Source of the DNA: a virus
DNA: 56,567 nucleotides
Virus record (IMG/VR): IMGVR_UViG_3300030103_000728
Coordinates: 1-56,567 of that record
Direction: 5' to 3' (one strand)
Of the stretch, positions 8,513-17,678 are shown piece after piece (the first letter of the stretch is position 1; each line of letters begins with the position of its first letter). A program made the translations under genes and the position numbers. The notes under the pieces were generated by a model. It saw only the letters and a list, made by a program, of their open reading frames with translations, was not told the DNA's origin and made no database searches.

Positions 8513-9640
8513 ATGACTAGGGCGCGTGATCTATCTAAACTATTAAATGGCGGGGTAGCTGATCTTTCTGTTACAGGTGAGATAGATGCGGCTACTCTTG
8601 ATCTCTCTGGTAACGCAGATGTAGATGGAACTCTAGAAACTGATGGTCTTTCTATTAACGGTACAACAGTAACCGCTACAGCCGCTGAATTAAATTACAG
8701 TGATACTGGTGCTGCTGTAGGTACTGTAGTTGCGAGTAAAGTTGTAACGACAGATGCAAATAAAGACGTAGATGGGTTTAGGAATGTTTCTTTAACAGGA
8801 ACTGTAGATGGGCGCGATGTATCTACTGACGGTACAAAACTAGATGGGATTGAAGCCTCTGCTGATGTTACTGATGCGGCTAATGTAGGGTCTGCGCTTA
8901 CATCCTTTTCAACAGGCACTGACGCAACTTCGTCTGATCTTATTCCAGTTTATGATGTTTCTGCTAGTGCTTGGGAAAAGCAGACTATAGCTAATGCCGC
9001 TTTGCAAGGCCCAACAGGATCGACTGGCCCTACGGGTCCAGATGGTCCTACGGGTCCACAAGGACCAGCAGGCAACGATGGCTCTACCGGCCCAACAGGA
9101 CCGACTGGCCCAACAGGACCAACAGGACCCACTGGATCAGCCGGGGGCACAGGACCAACGGGTCCAACAGGACCGACTGGCCCACAAGGACCGGACTTTG
9201 CGTCTGGAACGAAGATGGTATTTCGTCAGTCATCAGCCCCGACAGGCTGGACAAAGGACACAACACAGAACGATGCTGCTCTTCGTGTTGTCTCTGGAAA
9301 TATTGGAACCGGCGGCTCAGTAGGACTGTCTTCAGCTTTAGCAACGCCTTCACTGTCTGGCTCGACTGGCAGCACATCAATTTCAACAGCACAAATGCCT
9401 AGTCACAACCATGTCCTCTACGTCCAGAATCAGTCTGGAAATCAAGGCTTGCAGGGCGCAGGAAGATTTGCTTCTTACGCACCGGGCGCAATGGGGCACA
9501 ATGGATCGGGCGGTAGTACAACGAACAATACGTCATTGATGGGCAACAGTGGTTCAGGAAGTTCTCACAATCACTCCATGAGCGGCACAGCCACAATAAA
9601 CTGTAAGTATTGCGATATCATCATCGCCGCGAGGAATTAA
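8513..9640 (+). CDS. Collagen-like tail fibre 2
   Basis: The start is the ATG at 8513, six bases after GGAGG. The 375-residue protein has no N-terminal attachment domain and begins almost at once with the trimeric [17 protein letters not shown] / TAAELNYSD region. Gly-X-Y repeats follow at residues about 165-228, then a tip ([41 protein letters not shown]). It is paralogous to the fibre at 3000, with many synonymous differences and a different tip centre, pointing to an old duplication or import. It may form the distal part of a two-piece fibre or an alternative receptor binder. Confidence 0.9.
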   Translation: MTRARDLSKLLNGGVADLSVTGEIDAATLDLSGNADVDGTLETDGLSINGTTVTATAAELNYSDTGAAVGTVVASKVVTTDANKDVDGFRNVSLTGTVDGRDVSTDGTKLDGIEASADVTDAANVGSALTSFSTGTDATSSDLIPVYDVSASAWEKQTIANAALQGPTGSTGPTGPDGPTGPQGPAGNDGSTGPTGPTGPTGPTGPTGSAGGTGPTGPTGPTGPQGPDFASGTKMVFRQSSAPTGWTKDTTQNDAALRVVSGNIGTGGSVGLSSALATPSLSGSTGSTSISTAQMPSHNHVLYVQNQSGNQGLQGAGRFASYAPGAMGHNGSGGSTTNNTSLMGNSGSGSSHNHSMSGTATINCKYCDIIIAARN

Positions 9641-10413
9641 TGCTTGGAGTATCTGCATTATCTGAGTTTGCTTTTTCGGAGCAGGGTATAATTAAATTTG
9701 GTGTTCAAACAATGGACGCTAATTTTACTGTAGATATAGCTCCAGATAATGTTCTGTCTGGCACTAGTCACATGATAGGGACATATTCTAAAATCTCTGT
9801 CGCTTCTGGTATTATGGTTGGTGTATCAACTATAATTTCTCAGTTTGATCAAACAAGCACAGGTGCCGTTACACTGTCTGCAAACGCAGATATTATATCT
9901 TCGTTTATTCAAACTACTGATGACACAAGAGTAAGAACAGACTCTGCCAGCATTGTATCGTCGTTTACGCAATCTAGCGCAGCAAATAGGGTGAAAGAAG
10001 CTGTAGCGTCTGCGACAACACTCTTTATTCAATCAACAGATGGAACTTTGATCTCTGTTGGTTCAGCAGATATTATCTCTAGCTTTACCCAAACAGCCAC
10101 TGGTCTAAGACTAAGACTAGGCTCAAGTGATCTGTCGTTTAATTTTACTCAATCGGCGAGCGGCTCATTAGTATTTAGTGGCGCATCGGATCTTGTGGCT
10201 TCGTTTGAGGTTGATGCTCAAGCTGCGCTTATCGCTTCAGGTGTTTCAAGTATGGAGTTCTTGTTTGTAGTGTCTGCTGCGGGCGATTTGCTTTGGGTGC
10301 CGATTGATCCTGGTGGGACACCTAACTGGTCTGCTATAACTCACACGGGCGATTCATGGACAGAAATCAATGCTGGTGGTACAATCAACCAGTGGACGGA
10401 AGAGGTGGTCTAA
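9640..10413 (+). CDS. Virion protein made of 20-residue repeats
   Basis: The start is the ATG at 9640, overlapping the fibre stop, with GAGGA upstream. The 257-residue protein shows a strict 20-residue period from residue 29 to about 215: each unit opens with an aromatic residue, mostly FxQ-S/T (F29, Y49, F69, F89, F109, F129, F149, F169, F189, F209). Alternating polar residues suggest a beta-solenoid or repeating beta-fibre. The last 40 residues are Trp-rich (PNWSAI..DSWTEIN..NQWTEE). Probably a tail appendage shaft. The family is not recognised. Confidence 0.75.
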   Translation: MLGVSALSEFAFSEQGIIKFGVQTMDANFTVDIAPDNVLSGTSHMIGTYSKISVASGIMVGVSTIISQFDQTSTGAVTLSANADIISSFIQTTDDTRVRTDSASIVSSFTQSSAANRVKEAVASATTLFIQSTDGTLISVGSADIISSFTQTATGLRLRLGSSDLSFNFTQSASGSLVFSGASDLVASFEVDAQAALIASGVSSMEFLFVVSAAGDLLWVPIDPGGTPNWSAITHTGDSWTEINAGGTINQWTEEVV

Positions 10414-11784
10414 ATGGCTAGTACATATACAGCAAACAGTGGCATAGAAAAACCCGGCTCCGGCGAACAGTCAGGAACTTGGGGTGACACCACTAATACA
10501 AACTTCGATATCATTGACCGCGCTCTTAACGGAGTTGGTGCGATTACGCTGTCTGGCACAACACATACGCTGACAACCTCTGACGGTTCTGTGTCTGACG
10601 GTCATTTTAAAGTTCTTGTTCTTGGCGGCTCACCTAGCGGAACCAATACAATTACTATAAGTCCGAATGATCAGGACAAGACGTATCTTGTAAAAAATGG
10701 TTCTGGTCAAACAGCTACCTTCACACAAGGCAGTGGAGGCAACGCTTCGATCTCTGACGGAGAAACTGCTTGGATTTTTGCAGATGGTGCGGGTTCAGGG
10801 GCGCAGGTTCAAAAAGCTGCTTTTGATGTTGTAAATGACACCTCTCCGCAGTTAGGCGGCAATCTTGATGTTAATGCAAAAAATATTGTGTTTGGAGATA
10901 GCAGTGGTGCTTCTGATGACCGCCTGACTTTTGGTGCTGGAACAGATCTGTCTATATACCATGATGGTACAGACAATCATGTGGATGTTGCAGGAACTTT
11001 AACAATAGATGGTTCTGGAGAGACACTCGCCAAATTTATTGATGATGGCGCTGTAGAACTTTATCACAACAACACTAAGAGGATAGAAACAGACTCTGCG
11101 GGTATCACAGTCACTGGGCAGATTACTGTAACTGGTAGTAACATCGTATTTGAGGGCGCAACCGCAGATGCCCATGAAACTACCTTTACGGTCACCGATC
11201 CCACGGCAGACCGCACAATAACATTCCCTAATTCTTCTGGAACCGTGGCCCTAACTTCAGATGTATCCGCGTCTTTGCCCAGTGGAACTATTGTTCCTTA
11301 TGCAGGAAGTTCTGCACCCAGCGGGTATCTGTTAGCGTATGGTCAGGCTGTTAGTAGGTCTACATACTCAGATCTGTTTTCTGCAATAGGAACCACCTAC
11401 GGTGTAGGAGACGGGAGCAGCACCTTCAATCTGCCTGATCTTAGAGGACGCACGATTGCAGGTCAGGACGACATGGGCGGTAGTTCCGCAGATCGACTGA
11501 CTAACCAAACAGGTGGGGTAAACGGAGATACGCTTGGTGGCACAGGTGGCTCGGAAACTCACACTCTTACAGAGGCTCAACTAGCCGCGCACACTCACGG
11601 AGCAGGCTCTTATAAAGCCTCATTTCCACAAGGCGGTGCTTCTGATAGCGGCGGCTTTGGAAATCAAGGATCTATTGGCACCGGCCAGCTTACCGTTACT
11701 GGCACAAGTGGAAGCACTGGTAGCGGTAGCGCACACAACAACGTACAGCCAACAATCATCTTAAACTACATAATCAAAACGTAA
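10414..11784 (+). CDS. Tail fibre with phage tail-collar tip
   Basis: A 456-residue protein. The N-terminus (SGIEKPGSGEQSGTWGDTTNTNFDIID) is a fibre attachment domain I recognise from many marine phages. The middle has GTDLSIYHDGTDNHV and RIETDSAGITVTG repeats. The C-terminus is a tail-collar domain: LPSGTIVPYAGSSAPSGYLLAYG, then YGVGDGSSTFNLPDLRGR, and the closing NNVQPTIILNYIIKT. Probable receptor-binding or tail-tip fibre. Starts at the base after the previous stop. Confidence 0.92.
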   Translation: MASTYTANSGIEKPGSGEQSGTWGDTTNTNFDIIDRALNGVGAITLSGTTHTLTTSDGSVSDGHFKVLVLGGSPSGTNTITISPNDQDKTYLVKNGSGQTATFTQGSGGNASISDGETAWIFADGAGSGAQVQKAAFDVVNDTSPQLGGNLDVNAKNIVFGDSSGASDDRLTFGAGTDLSIYHDGTDNHVDVAGTLTIDGSGETLAKFIDDGAVELYHNNTKRIETDSAGITVTGQITVTGSNIVFEGATADAHETTFTVTDPTADRTITFPNSSGTVALTSDVSASLPSGTIVPYAGSSAPSGYLLAYGQAVSRSTYSDLFSAIGTTYGVGDGSSTFNLPDLRGRTIAGQDDMGGSSADRLTNQTGGVNGDTLGGTGGSETHTLTEAQLAAHTHGAGSYKASFPQGGASDSGGFGNQGSIGTGQLTVTGTSGSTGSGSAHNNVQPTIILNYIIKT

Positions 11785-13661
11785 TGCCATTAACAAAGCT
11801 ACAGTTTAGACCCGGCGTAAACAGGGAAGTCACTTCGTACAGCAACGAGGGCGGCTGGCGCGACTGCGATAAAATCCGTTTCCGCTTTGGCTACCCTGAA
11901 AAGATTGGCGGCTGGGAAAAGTACGCCTCGTCAACCTATCTTGGCTCTGCTCGTGCGCTACACAACTGGATCGCACTTGATGGCTCCAACTATCTTGGTA
12001 TCGGCACTCACCTCAAATACTACATCGAAGAAGGTCAAAGTCTGAACGATATCACACCCATACGCCTGACCACAGGCGCAGGAGACTGCACCTTTGCTGC
12101 AACAAATGGCAGTGCAGTAATCACTGTAACTGACTCTAGTCACGGCGCGGTCGAGAATGACTTTGTTACTTTCTCTAGCGCGGCAAGCCTTGGTGGCAAT
12201 ATCACTGCCGCAGTGCTGAATACTGAGCATCAGATCACACAGATTGTTAACGCTAACAGCTATAAAATCACCGTATCTGCCACAGCTAATGGGTCAGACA
12301 CTGGTAACGGTGGGTCTAATACTGTTGGCGCGTATCAAATAAACGTGGGTCTTGACACTACGGTTGGCGGCACTGGCTGGGGTGCAGGAACATGGGGAAG
12401 AGATGGATGGGGTGACGCAGCATCCGGCGGTCTTACTACAACCACGCAGATCAGACTGTGGTCACACGATAATTTCGGAGAAGATCTACTCATCAACCCT
12501 CGTGACAGTAACATTTACTATTGGGACAGAAGTAATAACCTATCCACGAGAGCGGTTGAACTGTCCACACTCAGTGGCACAAAGACCAGCGTACCGCAGA
12601 TCGCAAAGCAAGTGCTTGTTTCTGATCAAGATAGGCATGTTATTGCTTTTGGTTGTGATGCTCTGAACGCAAGCAACACAGCTAATCAAGGTAACGGTGT
12701 ACAAGACCCGCTGCTCATACGCTTCTCTGACCAAGAGAACCCACTGATCTGGTATCCGGCAGCAACAAATACAGCAGGAGATCTCAGACTTGGATCTGGA
12801 TCTACCTTTGTGCAGGCCGTTGAAACAAAGCGTGAGATACTGGTGTGGACTGACACTGCCCTCAGTTCTATGCGGTTTATCGGTCCTCCGTTTACCTTTG
12901 GCATCCAGCAGCTTGCTTCTAACATCACGATAGCTGGGCCAAACGCTGCTGTTGGTACAGAAGACGTTGTCTACTGGATGGGTATCGACAACTTCTACAT
13001 CTATGCTGGTCAGACACAGCAGTTACCCTGCTCTGTAAAAGACAAGGTGTTTCTCGACTTTAACCAAAGTCAGAGAGACAAGGTTGTAGCTGGAGTCAAC
13101 TCTGAGTTTTCAGAGGTTGTGTGGTATTACCCTAGTGCTAGTAGTTCTGAGAATGACAGATATGTCATATACAACTACGCCGAAAAGGTCTGGTACTTCG
13201 GTAATCTTGCCCGCACCGCGTGGCTTGACCGTGGTGTTAGATCCTTCCCGCTGGCTACAGGCAATCAATACATATATAACCATGAGCTTGGGTACGACGA
13301 CGACGGGTCAGCGATGAACTCATTCATCGAGTCCTCGCCTATGGACATCGGTGATGGCGACAAATTTACCTACATTGGTAGGGTGATACCTGACATTACA
13401 TTTGATGGGTCAACAAATCTCAGTAGCCCACAGGCCACATTTACTGTAAAATCCAGGAACTTCCCAGGTGCGGGCTTCGACAACACAGCATCGGGTGACA
13501 CGATACGCACAGCCACGTCGCCGGTTGAGACATTTACCAACCAGTTGTTCTTGCGGTCTCGTGGTAGATCCTTTGCTCTTCGTATTGAGTCCTCGGCCCT
13601 TGGAGCTAGGTGGAAGCTTGGTAGCCCACGCATAGATATACGACAGGATGGTAGACGCTAA
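11784..13661 (+). CDS. Large tail hub/nozzle-like structural protein
   Basis: A 625-residue protein. The N-terminus reads FRPGVNREVTSYSNEGGWRDCDKIRFR and PEKIGGWEKY, a conserved start of podovirus tail-hub or stabilisation proteins (P22 gp10-like in role). The rest is beta-rich with repeated Trp-containing blades (DNFGEDLLINPRDSNIYYWDR, VVYWMGIDNFYIYAG), suggesting a propeller. It overlaps the previous stop and the next start. Probably forms the short tail tube end. Confidence 0.85.
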   Translation: MPLTKLQFRPGVNREVTSYSNEGGWRDCDKIRFRFGYPEKIGGWEKYASSTYLGSARALHNWIALDGSNYLGIGTHLKYYIEEGQSLNDITPIRLTTGAGDCTFAATNGSAVITVTDSSHGAVENDFVTFSSAASLGGNITAAVLNTEHQITQIVNANSYKITVSATANGSDTGNGGSNTVGAYQINVGLDTTVGGTGWGAGTWGRDGWGDAASGGLTTTTQIRLWSHDNFGEDLLINPRDSNIYYWDRSNNLSTRAVELSTLSGTKTSVPQIAKQVLVSDQDRHVIAFGCDALNASNTANQGNGVQDPLLIRFSDQENPLIWYPAATNTAGDLRLGSGSTFVQAVETKREILVWTDTALSSMRFIGPPFTFGIQQLASNITIAGPNAAVGTEDVVYWMGIDNFYIYAGQTQQLPCSVKDKVFLDFNQSQRDKVVAGVNSEFSEVVWYYPSASSSENDRYVIYNYAEKVWYFGNLARTAWLDRGVRSFPLATGNQYIYNHELGYDDDGSAMNSFIESSPMDIGDGDKFTYIGRVIPDITFDGSTNLSSPQATFTVKSRNFPGAGFDNTASGDTIRTATSPVETFTNQLFLRSRGRSFALRIESSALGARWKLGSPRIDIRQDGRR

Positions 13662-13891
13662 TGTCATCAAATCAGATCGCACCACCAAGGCTACCGGAAG
13701 CACCAACAGAGTATTCGGTTCAGTATATGTCTGACCTGATTCGTTCTCTTGAGTTGTTTATTGCACAGGAGCGTAACCCCGGAGAGATGCGCGGAACAAA
13801 ACTAACACTGACAAATCTGCCTACGAGTGCAACTGGACTTGAAACCGGCGCACTGTATAATGATAGCGGTACTGTAAAGGTAGTGACCTGA
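13661..13891 (+). CDS. Small conserved virion-associated protein
   Basis: A 76-residue protein with PPRLPEAPTEYSVQYMSDLIRSLELFI followed by LTLTNLPTSATGLETGALYNDSGTVKVV. The combination of a helix and a GALYNDSG strand pair recurs in phage proteins next to tail hub genes. Joined to both neighbours by overlapping stop and start. Function unknown. Confidence 0.75.
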   Translation: MSSNQIAPPRLPEAPTEYSVQYMSDLIRSLELFIAQERNPGEMRGTKLTLTNLPTSATGLETGALYNDSGTVKVVT

Positions 13892-14538
13892 TGGGACTTT
13901 TTAGTAAGCTGACAGATAAGATCAAGGACGCCGCACCTATCATTGGTGGGGTGATAGGGTATGGTCTTGGTGGTCCCGCTGGCGGAGCATTGTACTCGGC
14001 CCTCGGATCTGGGATCGGGGGTCTTGTTGCAGGTCAGGATGTTGATGAAGCCTTGAAGACAGCGGCTATCGGAGGTGCGCTTGGGTTTGGTGCTGGAAAG
14101 GTTTTTGGACCTGCGGGAACTTCAAGCTTTTCTCCTGGTTTTATAAGAGATTCTATTTTACCGCAGGCGACAACACAAATTGGTGTCCCAGGAGTAGACT
14201 CAGCAATGGACTTTGCTGTATCACCACAAAATGCTTCCACTCAAGCATTGAACGATCCGTCTTTCTTTGACAAGGCGCTTGGCTTTGCTAAAGAGAATCC
14301 ACTCCTAACAACAGCAGGCCTGGGATCTTTGGCTGCGCTTGGTCTAACCGAGGAGGAAGAAGAGGAAGCAGGGTCTCTGCGTCCATTCCCTGTCGGTAAG
14401 ATGAGAAGAACTCCTGTAACTACATATCTGGGCGAAGAGCTTGATCTAGCTAACCCCGAAGATGTTGAGCTGTACACCAAACGCAAGGCCGAGGTCCGAG
14501 ACCCGGGATTTGAGTATCGGGGGGTTCCTAGAAGTTGA
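13891..14538 (+). CDS. Internal virion/injection-like protein, 5' part of a frame-broken gene
   Basis: A 215-residue product. Residues 15-75 are Gly/Ala-rich and hydrophobic (IIGGVIGYGLGGPAGGALYSALGSG), as in membrane-active DNA-ejection proteins. The frame closes at 14538 just after a run of six G (14519-14524). The expected C-terminal domain of this family lies in another frame (14462-14698). With five G the two would join as ..FEYRG-FLEVEGPG.. and give a protein of about 268 residues. Either the sequence has an extra G or the gene uses a frameshift. Confidence 0.75.
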   Translation: MGLFSKLTDKIKDAAPIIGGVIGYGLGGPAGGALYSALGSGIGGLVAGQDVDEALKTAAIGGALGFGAGKVFGPAGTSSFSPGFIRDSILPQATTQIGVPGVDSAMDFAVSPQNASTQALNDPSFFDKALGFAKENPLLTTAGLGSLAALGLTEEEEEEAGSLRPFPVGKMRRTPVTTYLGEELDLANPEDVELYTKRKAEVRDPGFEYRGVPRS

Positions 14539-14698
14539 GGGTCCGGGCACCGGCACTTCGGACTCAGTGCCAGCCCGTCTATCTGACGGTGAATTTGTAA
14601 TGACAGCCAAAGCGGTTCGTGGCGCAGGCGATGGAGATAGGGATATCGGAGCGGCACGAATGTATGATATGATGGCTGAACTGGAGGCACAGGCGTAA
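14462..14698 (+). CDS. 3' part of the frame-broken gene (LSDGEFVMTAKAV domain)
   Basis: The useful part begins near 14520. It carries GPGTGTSDSVPARLSDGEFVMTAKAV followed by RGAGDGDRDIGAARMYDMMAELE, a conserved C-terminal module of phage virion proteins that I know only as the end of longer proteins. The ATG at 14462 has no good ribosome site and lies inside the previous frame. It is therefore more likely to be read as a continuation of the gene at 13891, after removal of or slippage over one G. Overlaps the next start (TAATG). Confidence 0.7.
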   Translation: MLSCTPNARPRSETRDLSIGGFLEVEGPGTGTSDSVPARLSDGEFVMTAKAVRGAGDGDRDIGAARMYDMMAELEAQA

Positions 14699-15588
14699 TG
14701 GCTACTCAAACCGTTGAACAAATCACCAGACTGCCTGAGTTTCAGGAACAGTTTCTTGCTGACCTTTTAGAACAGGCAGGCACCGTATCCGAAACAGGCA
14801 TGCCGTATGCTCCATCGCAGCTTGCTGATCTATCAGAAGCGCAGCAGAAGGCTATTTCTTCTGCCATGTCTGGTGTTGGTACATACGCTCCATACCTACA
14901 ACAAGCAGCCTCGGCTATCGGTTCTGGGATCACGGGTGCGCAGGGTGCAACTATCACCCCCACATCATATCAACAGTTTATGGATCCGTACCTTGAGGAT
15001 GTAGTTCAGCAGCAGTACGCTGACATCGCCGAGCAGGGTATAAAGCAGCAGCAGGGTCTTGGCGCACAAGCCATAGGAGCTGGTGCCTTCGGTGGGTCAC
15101 GACAGGCCATTCAAGCAGGTGAGATTGACAGGAACGTACTGGAGCAGCAGGCTCGTACAGGATCACAGCTTCGCACTGCTGGCTTTGCACAAGCGCAGCA
15201 GCTTGCTGGTCAGGCTGCACAGCAGCAGTTGCAGCAGGCACAACTGCAAGGTGCGCTGGGTCAAGGTATCGCCGGTCTGGGTCAGCTTGGTCAGCAGATG
15301 GGTACACAGGATATCAACACACTGTTGGGTGTCGGTGGACTACAGCAGCAGCAGGCACAGCAGGGCTTGAACATAGCACAGCAGAATCTTCTGGCGCAGC
15401 AGCAGCTTCCGTTCCAGCAGGTCGGCTTCTTGTCCGATATCTTCCAAGGTGTTCCAGCCTTACAATCAACATACTCTACCACTACAACACCGCCCCCAAG
15501 CGCAACGTCCCAGTTGCTAGGACTTGGAATCGCGGGCCTTGGAGCAGCAGGCCAAGCTGGTGGGTTAGCTAAGTTATTCGGGGGCTGA
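14698..15588 (+). CDS. Gln/Ala-rich internal virion protein
   Basis: A 296-residue protein. The N-terminus (LPEFQEQFLADLLEQAG) is helical, the middle (residues about 90-240) is extremely rich in Gln, Ala and Gly with many QQ pairs and predicted long helices (GAFGGSRQAIQAGEIDRN), and the C-terminus is hydrophobic Gly-rich. Such proteins lie before the large ejection proteins of podoviruses and are thought to be packed inside the head and released with DNA. No enzymatic motif. Confidence 0.75.
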   Translation: MATQTVEQITRLPEFQEQFLADLLEQAGTVSETGMPYAPSQLADLSEAQQKAISSAMSGVGTYAPYLQQAASAIGSGITGAQGATITPTSYQQFMDPYLEDVVQQQYADIAEQGIKQQQGLGAQAIGAGAFGGSRQAIQAGEIDRNVLEQQARTGSQLRTAGFAQAQQLAGQAAQQQLQQAQLQGALGQGIAGLGQLGQQMGTQDINTLLGVGGLQQQQAQQGLNIAQQNLLAQQQLPFQQVGFLSDIFQGVPALQSTYSTTTTPPPSATSQLLGLGIAGLGAAGQAGGLAKLFGG

Positions 15589-15589
15589 T

Positions 15590-17665
15590 ATGAATCCTAT
15601 GAACCGCAAAATGTTTCGTGACCCAATGGCGAGCAGGCAAGCTGCTGGCATCTTGGCGTCATCCCCTGAACTGATGGCAGCAGCGCAACGCAGGCAACCT
15701 GTGCGCATGGCTAACGGTGGCACTGTTAACACTCAGGGAAACTATTTGCTTGCGGTTCAAAACGCTATTCAGGCGGGGGATAAAGCTGCTCTTCAAGAAC
15801 TGGCTAAACCCATAAACTACGGTCAAGCGGCTCGGACCCCGGACGGTAAGGCTGCTATCGCTTTAGCCACTAAGGCATTGGCTGCTCCAAAGGCAGAAGG
15901 CACTGTGCTGGACAAGCTGTCTAGTGGAATATCTAAAGTTGCAGAAGTAGATCGCAACATATATGAAAATACTGATCAATTTTTATTCGGCACAGATGAT
16001 CGTCAAAGTCCTCTGCAATCAGCGGCTAGAGCGGTAATGTCTCCGCTACAATCTGCCGCTAATGCAATTATTGGTACTCCTGGGGCTGTCGCAAGAGATG
16101 TTAAAACCCTGGTTACTCCAGTCTCTACTGCAACTGGAATGACTCCCGCAGAAGAACTCGCTGCTTATCGGCCCGGTACGGTTCCTCCGAGTCAGGGTGC
16201 CATGCCGGCAAGCGCCCCCGCTCCTGGTGCTGGTGCTGGTGCTGCAACTAAAGCAACTCCAGTCACAGTCACAGATACTGTCGGCACCACTCCTGATGCG
16301 GCAGGTAGCGCAGGTGAAGATTCTTCTACCCCGCAGACAGAGGGCAAAAGCGCGGCAGAATTATTAGCTGAAGCGACTGCCAGACAAAAGGGTGAGACTC
16401 CTGCCGCAGCTACAGCGGGGGCTGGTGATACTGACGCCGGTACAACAGGTTCTGGTAACATAACTGCCGCCAAAGTTGTATTGCCTGAATCATTAAAGAA
16501 TCTGCCAGAGGGTGGCGTAGAAAGGGCACCGGGGCAGGCTCTTACAAGGGGTTTTGAAATTGGGTTTAATGAGGCAGATGCAGCAGCCGATAAGGTAGAC
16601 AGTGTCTTAAATCAAAACAGACCAGCTAAAGACGTGGCTAAAGACAATGACGCCGCTTCAGGTATTGATCCAAACCTCTCTAGGTCAGAGAGAGTTAAGC
16701 AGCGGGTCGAGCTATATCGTGAGATGCTGGGTGACGAAGCTGTTAAGGACATTCGCACAGACGCTAACTACAATCTTATGATGCTGGGTCTTCGTATAGC
16801 GTCAGGTCAGTCAGAAAATGCCATAAGCAATATTGCTCAAGCTGGTGCCGCTCAACTTGGTGAGTTTGGAACCGCAGTAGGCGAAGAAACTCAAGCCAAA
16901 GTTAAAGAAAAGCGTGACATAAACCTCATGGCTATTGGTGATGTTAACCAAGAGATGGCTACTGAAGCTGCGGCTATGAATGCTGCGGCGGAAGCAGAAA
17001 AAGACAGACAGTTTAAGTGGGATGTGAATAAGTCTAATCAAGCATTTCAAGCGGCAACAGCGGCTCAAGATAATATTTGGCAAAATGACAGGATACAGAC
17101 ACAAATTAATGCGTCTCTTAAAGAAGCGGGCATGCAAATTGATGCTGCAAACCTTCGGCAGAAAAATGATGCTGCGTTGAGGGTTGCATTACAAAATGCT
17201 CAAAACGAAAACCAGGTGAATCTTGCCCTAGCAAACCATAATTTCGCAGCAGAGCAAGCTAAAGAGGGTAGAATATTTGATCTGGAGAAGTTGGGTATTG
17301 CACAAGCCTTTGCGAAGGACCAGGGACTCAGTGAGCAAGCCTTCCGTGAAAAACTTGCGAAGCTCCCAGGTGACACGCAAAAGCTGTACGAGCAATTCTT
17401 GACACCCGCGCAGATTACAGAGCTTCTCACAGTTGATAAAACGAGTAAGGACAGAAGTAAGTACAAATCTAGCTTTATCAGCGACGTGATGGTCAAAGGA
17501 GAAGCTGCCATCAACATGGAGGATAGTCTAGTACAAGAGCTACTAAACTTGCCTGCAAACCAAGGTAAAAGCGAAGATGAACTTCGTGCCTTTGTAAAAA
17601 ATAATGACTTGGTCGCAAGAAAGTTTTCTGACCTGTTCGACACAGTAGTATGGCCCACACTTTAA
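15590..17665 (+). CDS. Internal virion protein, 691 residues
   Basis: The N-terminal segment (MFRDPMASRQAAGILASSPEL followed by RMANGG) is a conserved phage opening. Residues about 200-300 are a low-complexity Ala/Thr/Gly/Pro linker. Residues about 330-600 are long, charged, Gln-rich helices (KEKRDINLMAIGDVNQEMATEAAAMNAA) suited to a coiled assembly. Placed between two other internal-protein candidates. Role inferred from size, composition and order: DNA-ejection channel component. Confidence 0.7.
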   Translation: MNPMNRKMFRDPMASRQAAGILASSPELMAAAQRRQPVRMANGGTVNTQGNYLLAVQNAIQAGDKAALQELAKPINYGQAARTPDGKAAIALATKALAAPKAEGTVLDKLSSGISKVAEVDRNIYENTDQFLFGTDDRQSPLQSAARAVMSPLQSAANAIIGTPGAVARDVKTLVTPVSTATGMTPAEELAAYRPGTVPPSQGAMPASAPAPGAGAGAATKATPVTVTDTVGTTPDAAGSAGEDSSTPQTEGKSAAELLAEATARQKGETPAAATAGAGDTDAGTTGSGNITAAKVVLPESLKNLPEGGVERAPGQALTRGFEIGFNEADAAADKVDSVLNQNRPAKDVAKDNDAASGIDPNLSRSERVKQRVELYREMLGDEAVKDIRTDANYNLMMLGLRIASGQSENAISNIAQAGAAQLGEFGTAVGEETQAKVKEKRDINLMAIGDVNQEMATEAAAMNAAAEAEKDRQFKWDVNKSNQAFQAATAAQDNIWQNDRIQTQINASLKEAGMQIDAANLRQKNDAALRVALQNAQNENQVNLALANHNFAAEQAKEGRIFDLEKLGIAQAFAKDQGLSEQAFREKLAKLPGDTQKLYEQFLTPAQITELLTVDKTSKDRSKYKSSFISDVMVKGEAAINMEDSLVQELLNLPANQGKSEDELRAFVKNNDLVARKFSDLFDTVVWPTL

Positions 17666-17678
17666 AATAGAGGGGCAG

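Noticed and set aside
3000-9640. The paired fibre tips as a diversity-generating retroelement (variable and template repeat)
   Set aside because: No reverse transcriptase gene is present, and the differences are spread over codon third positions rather than at adenines.
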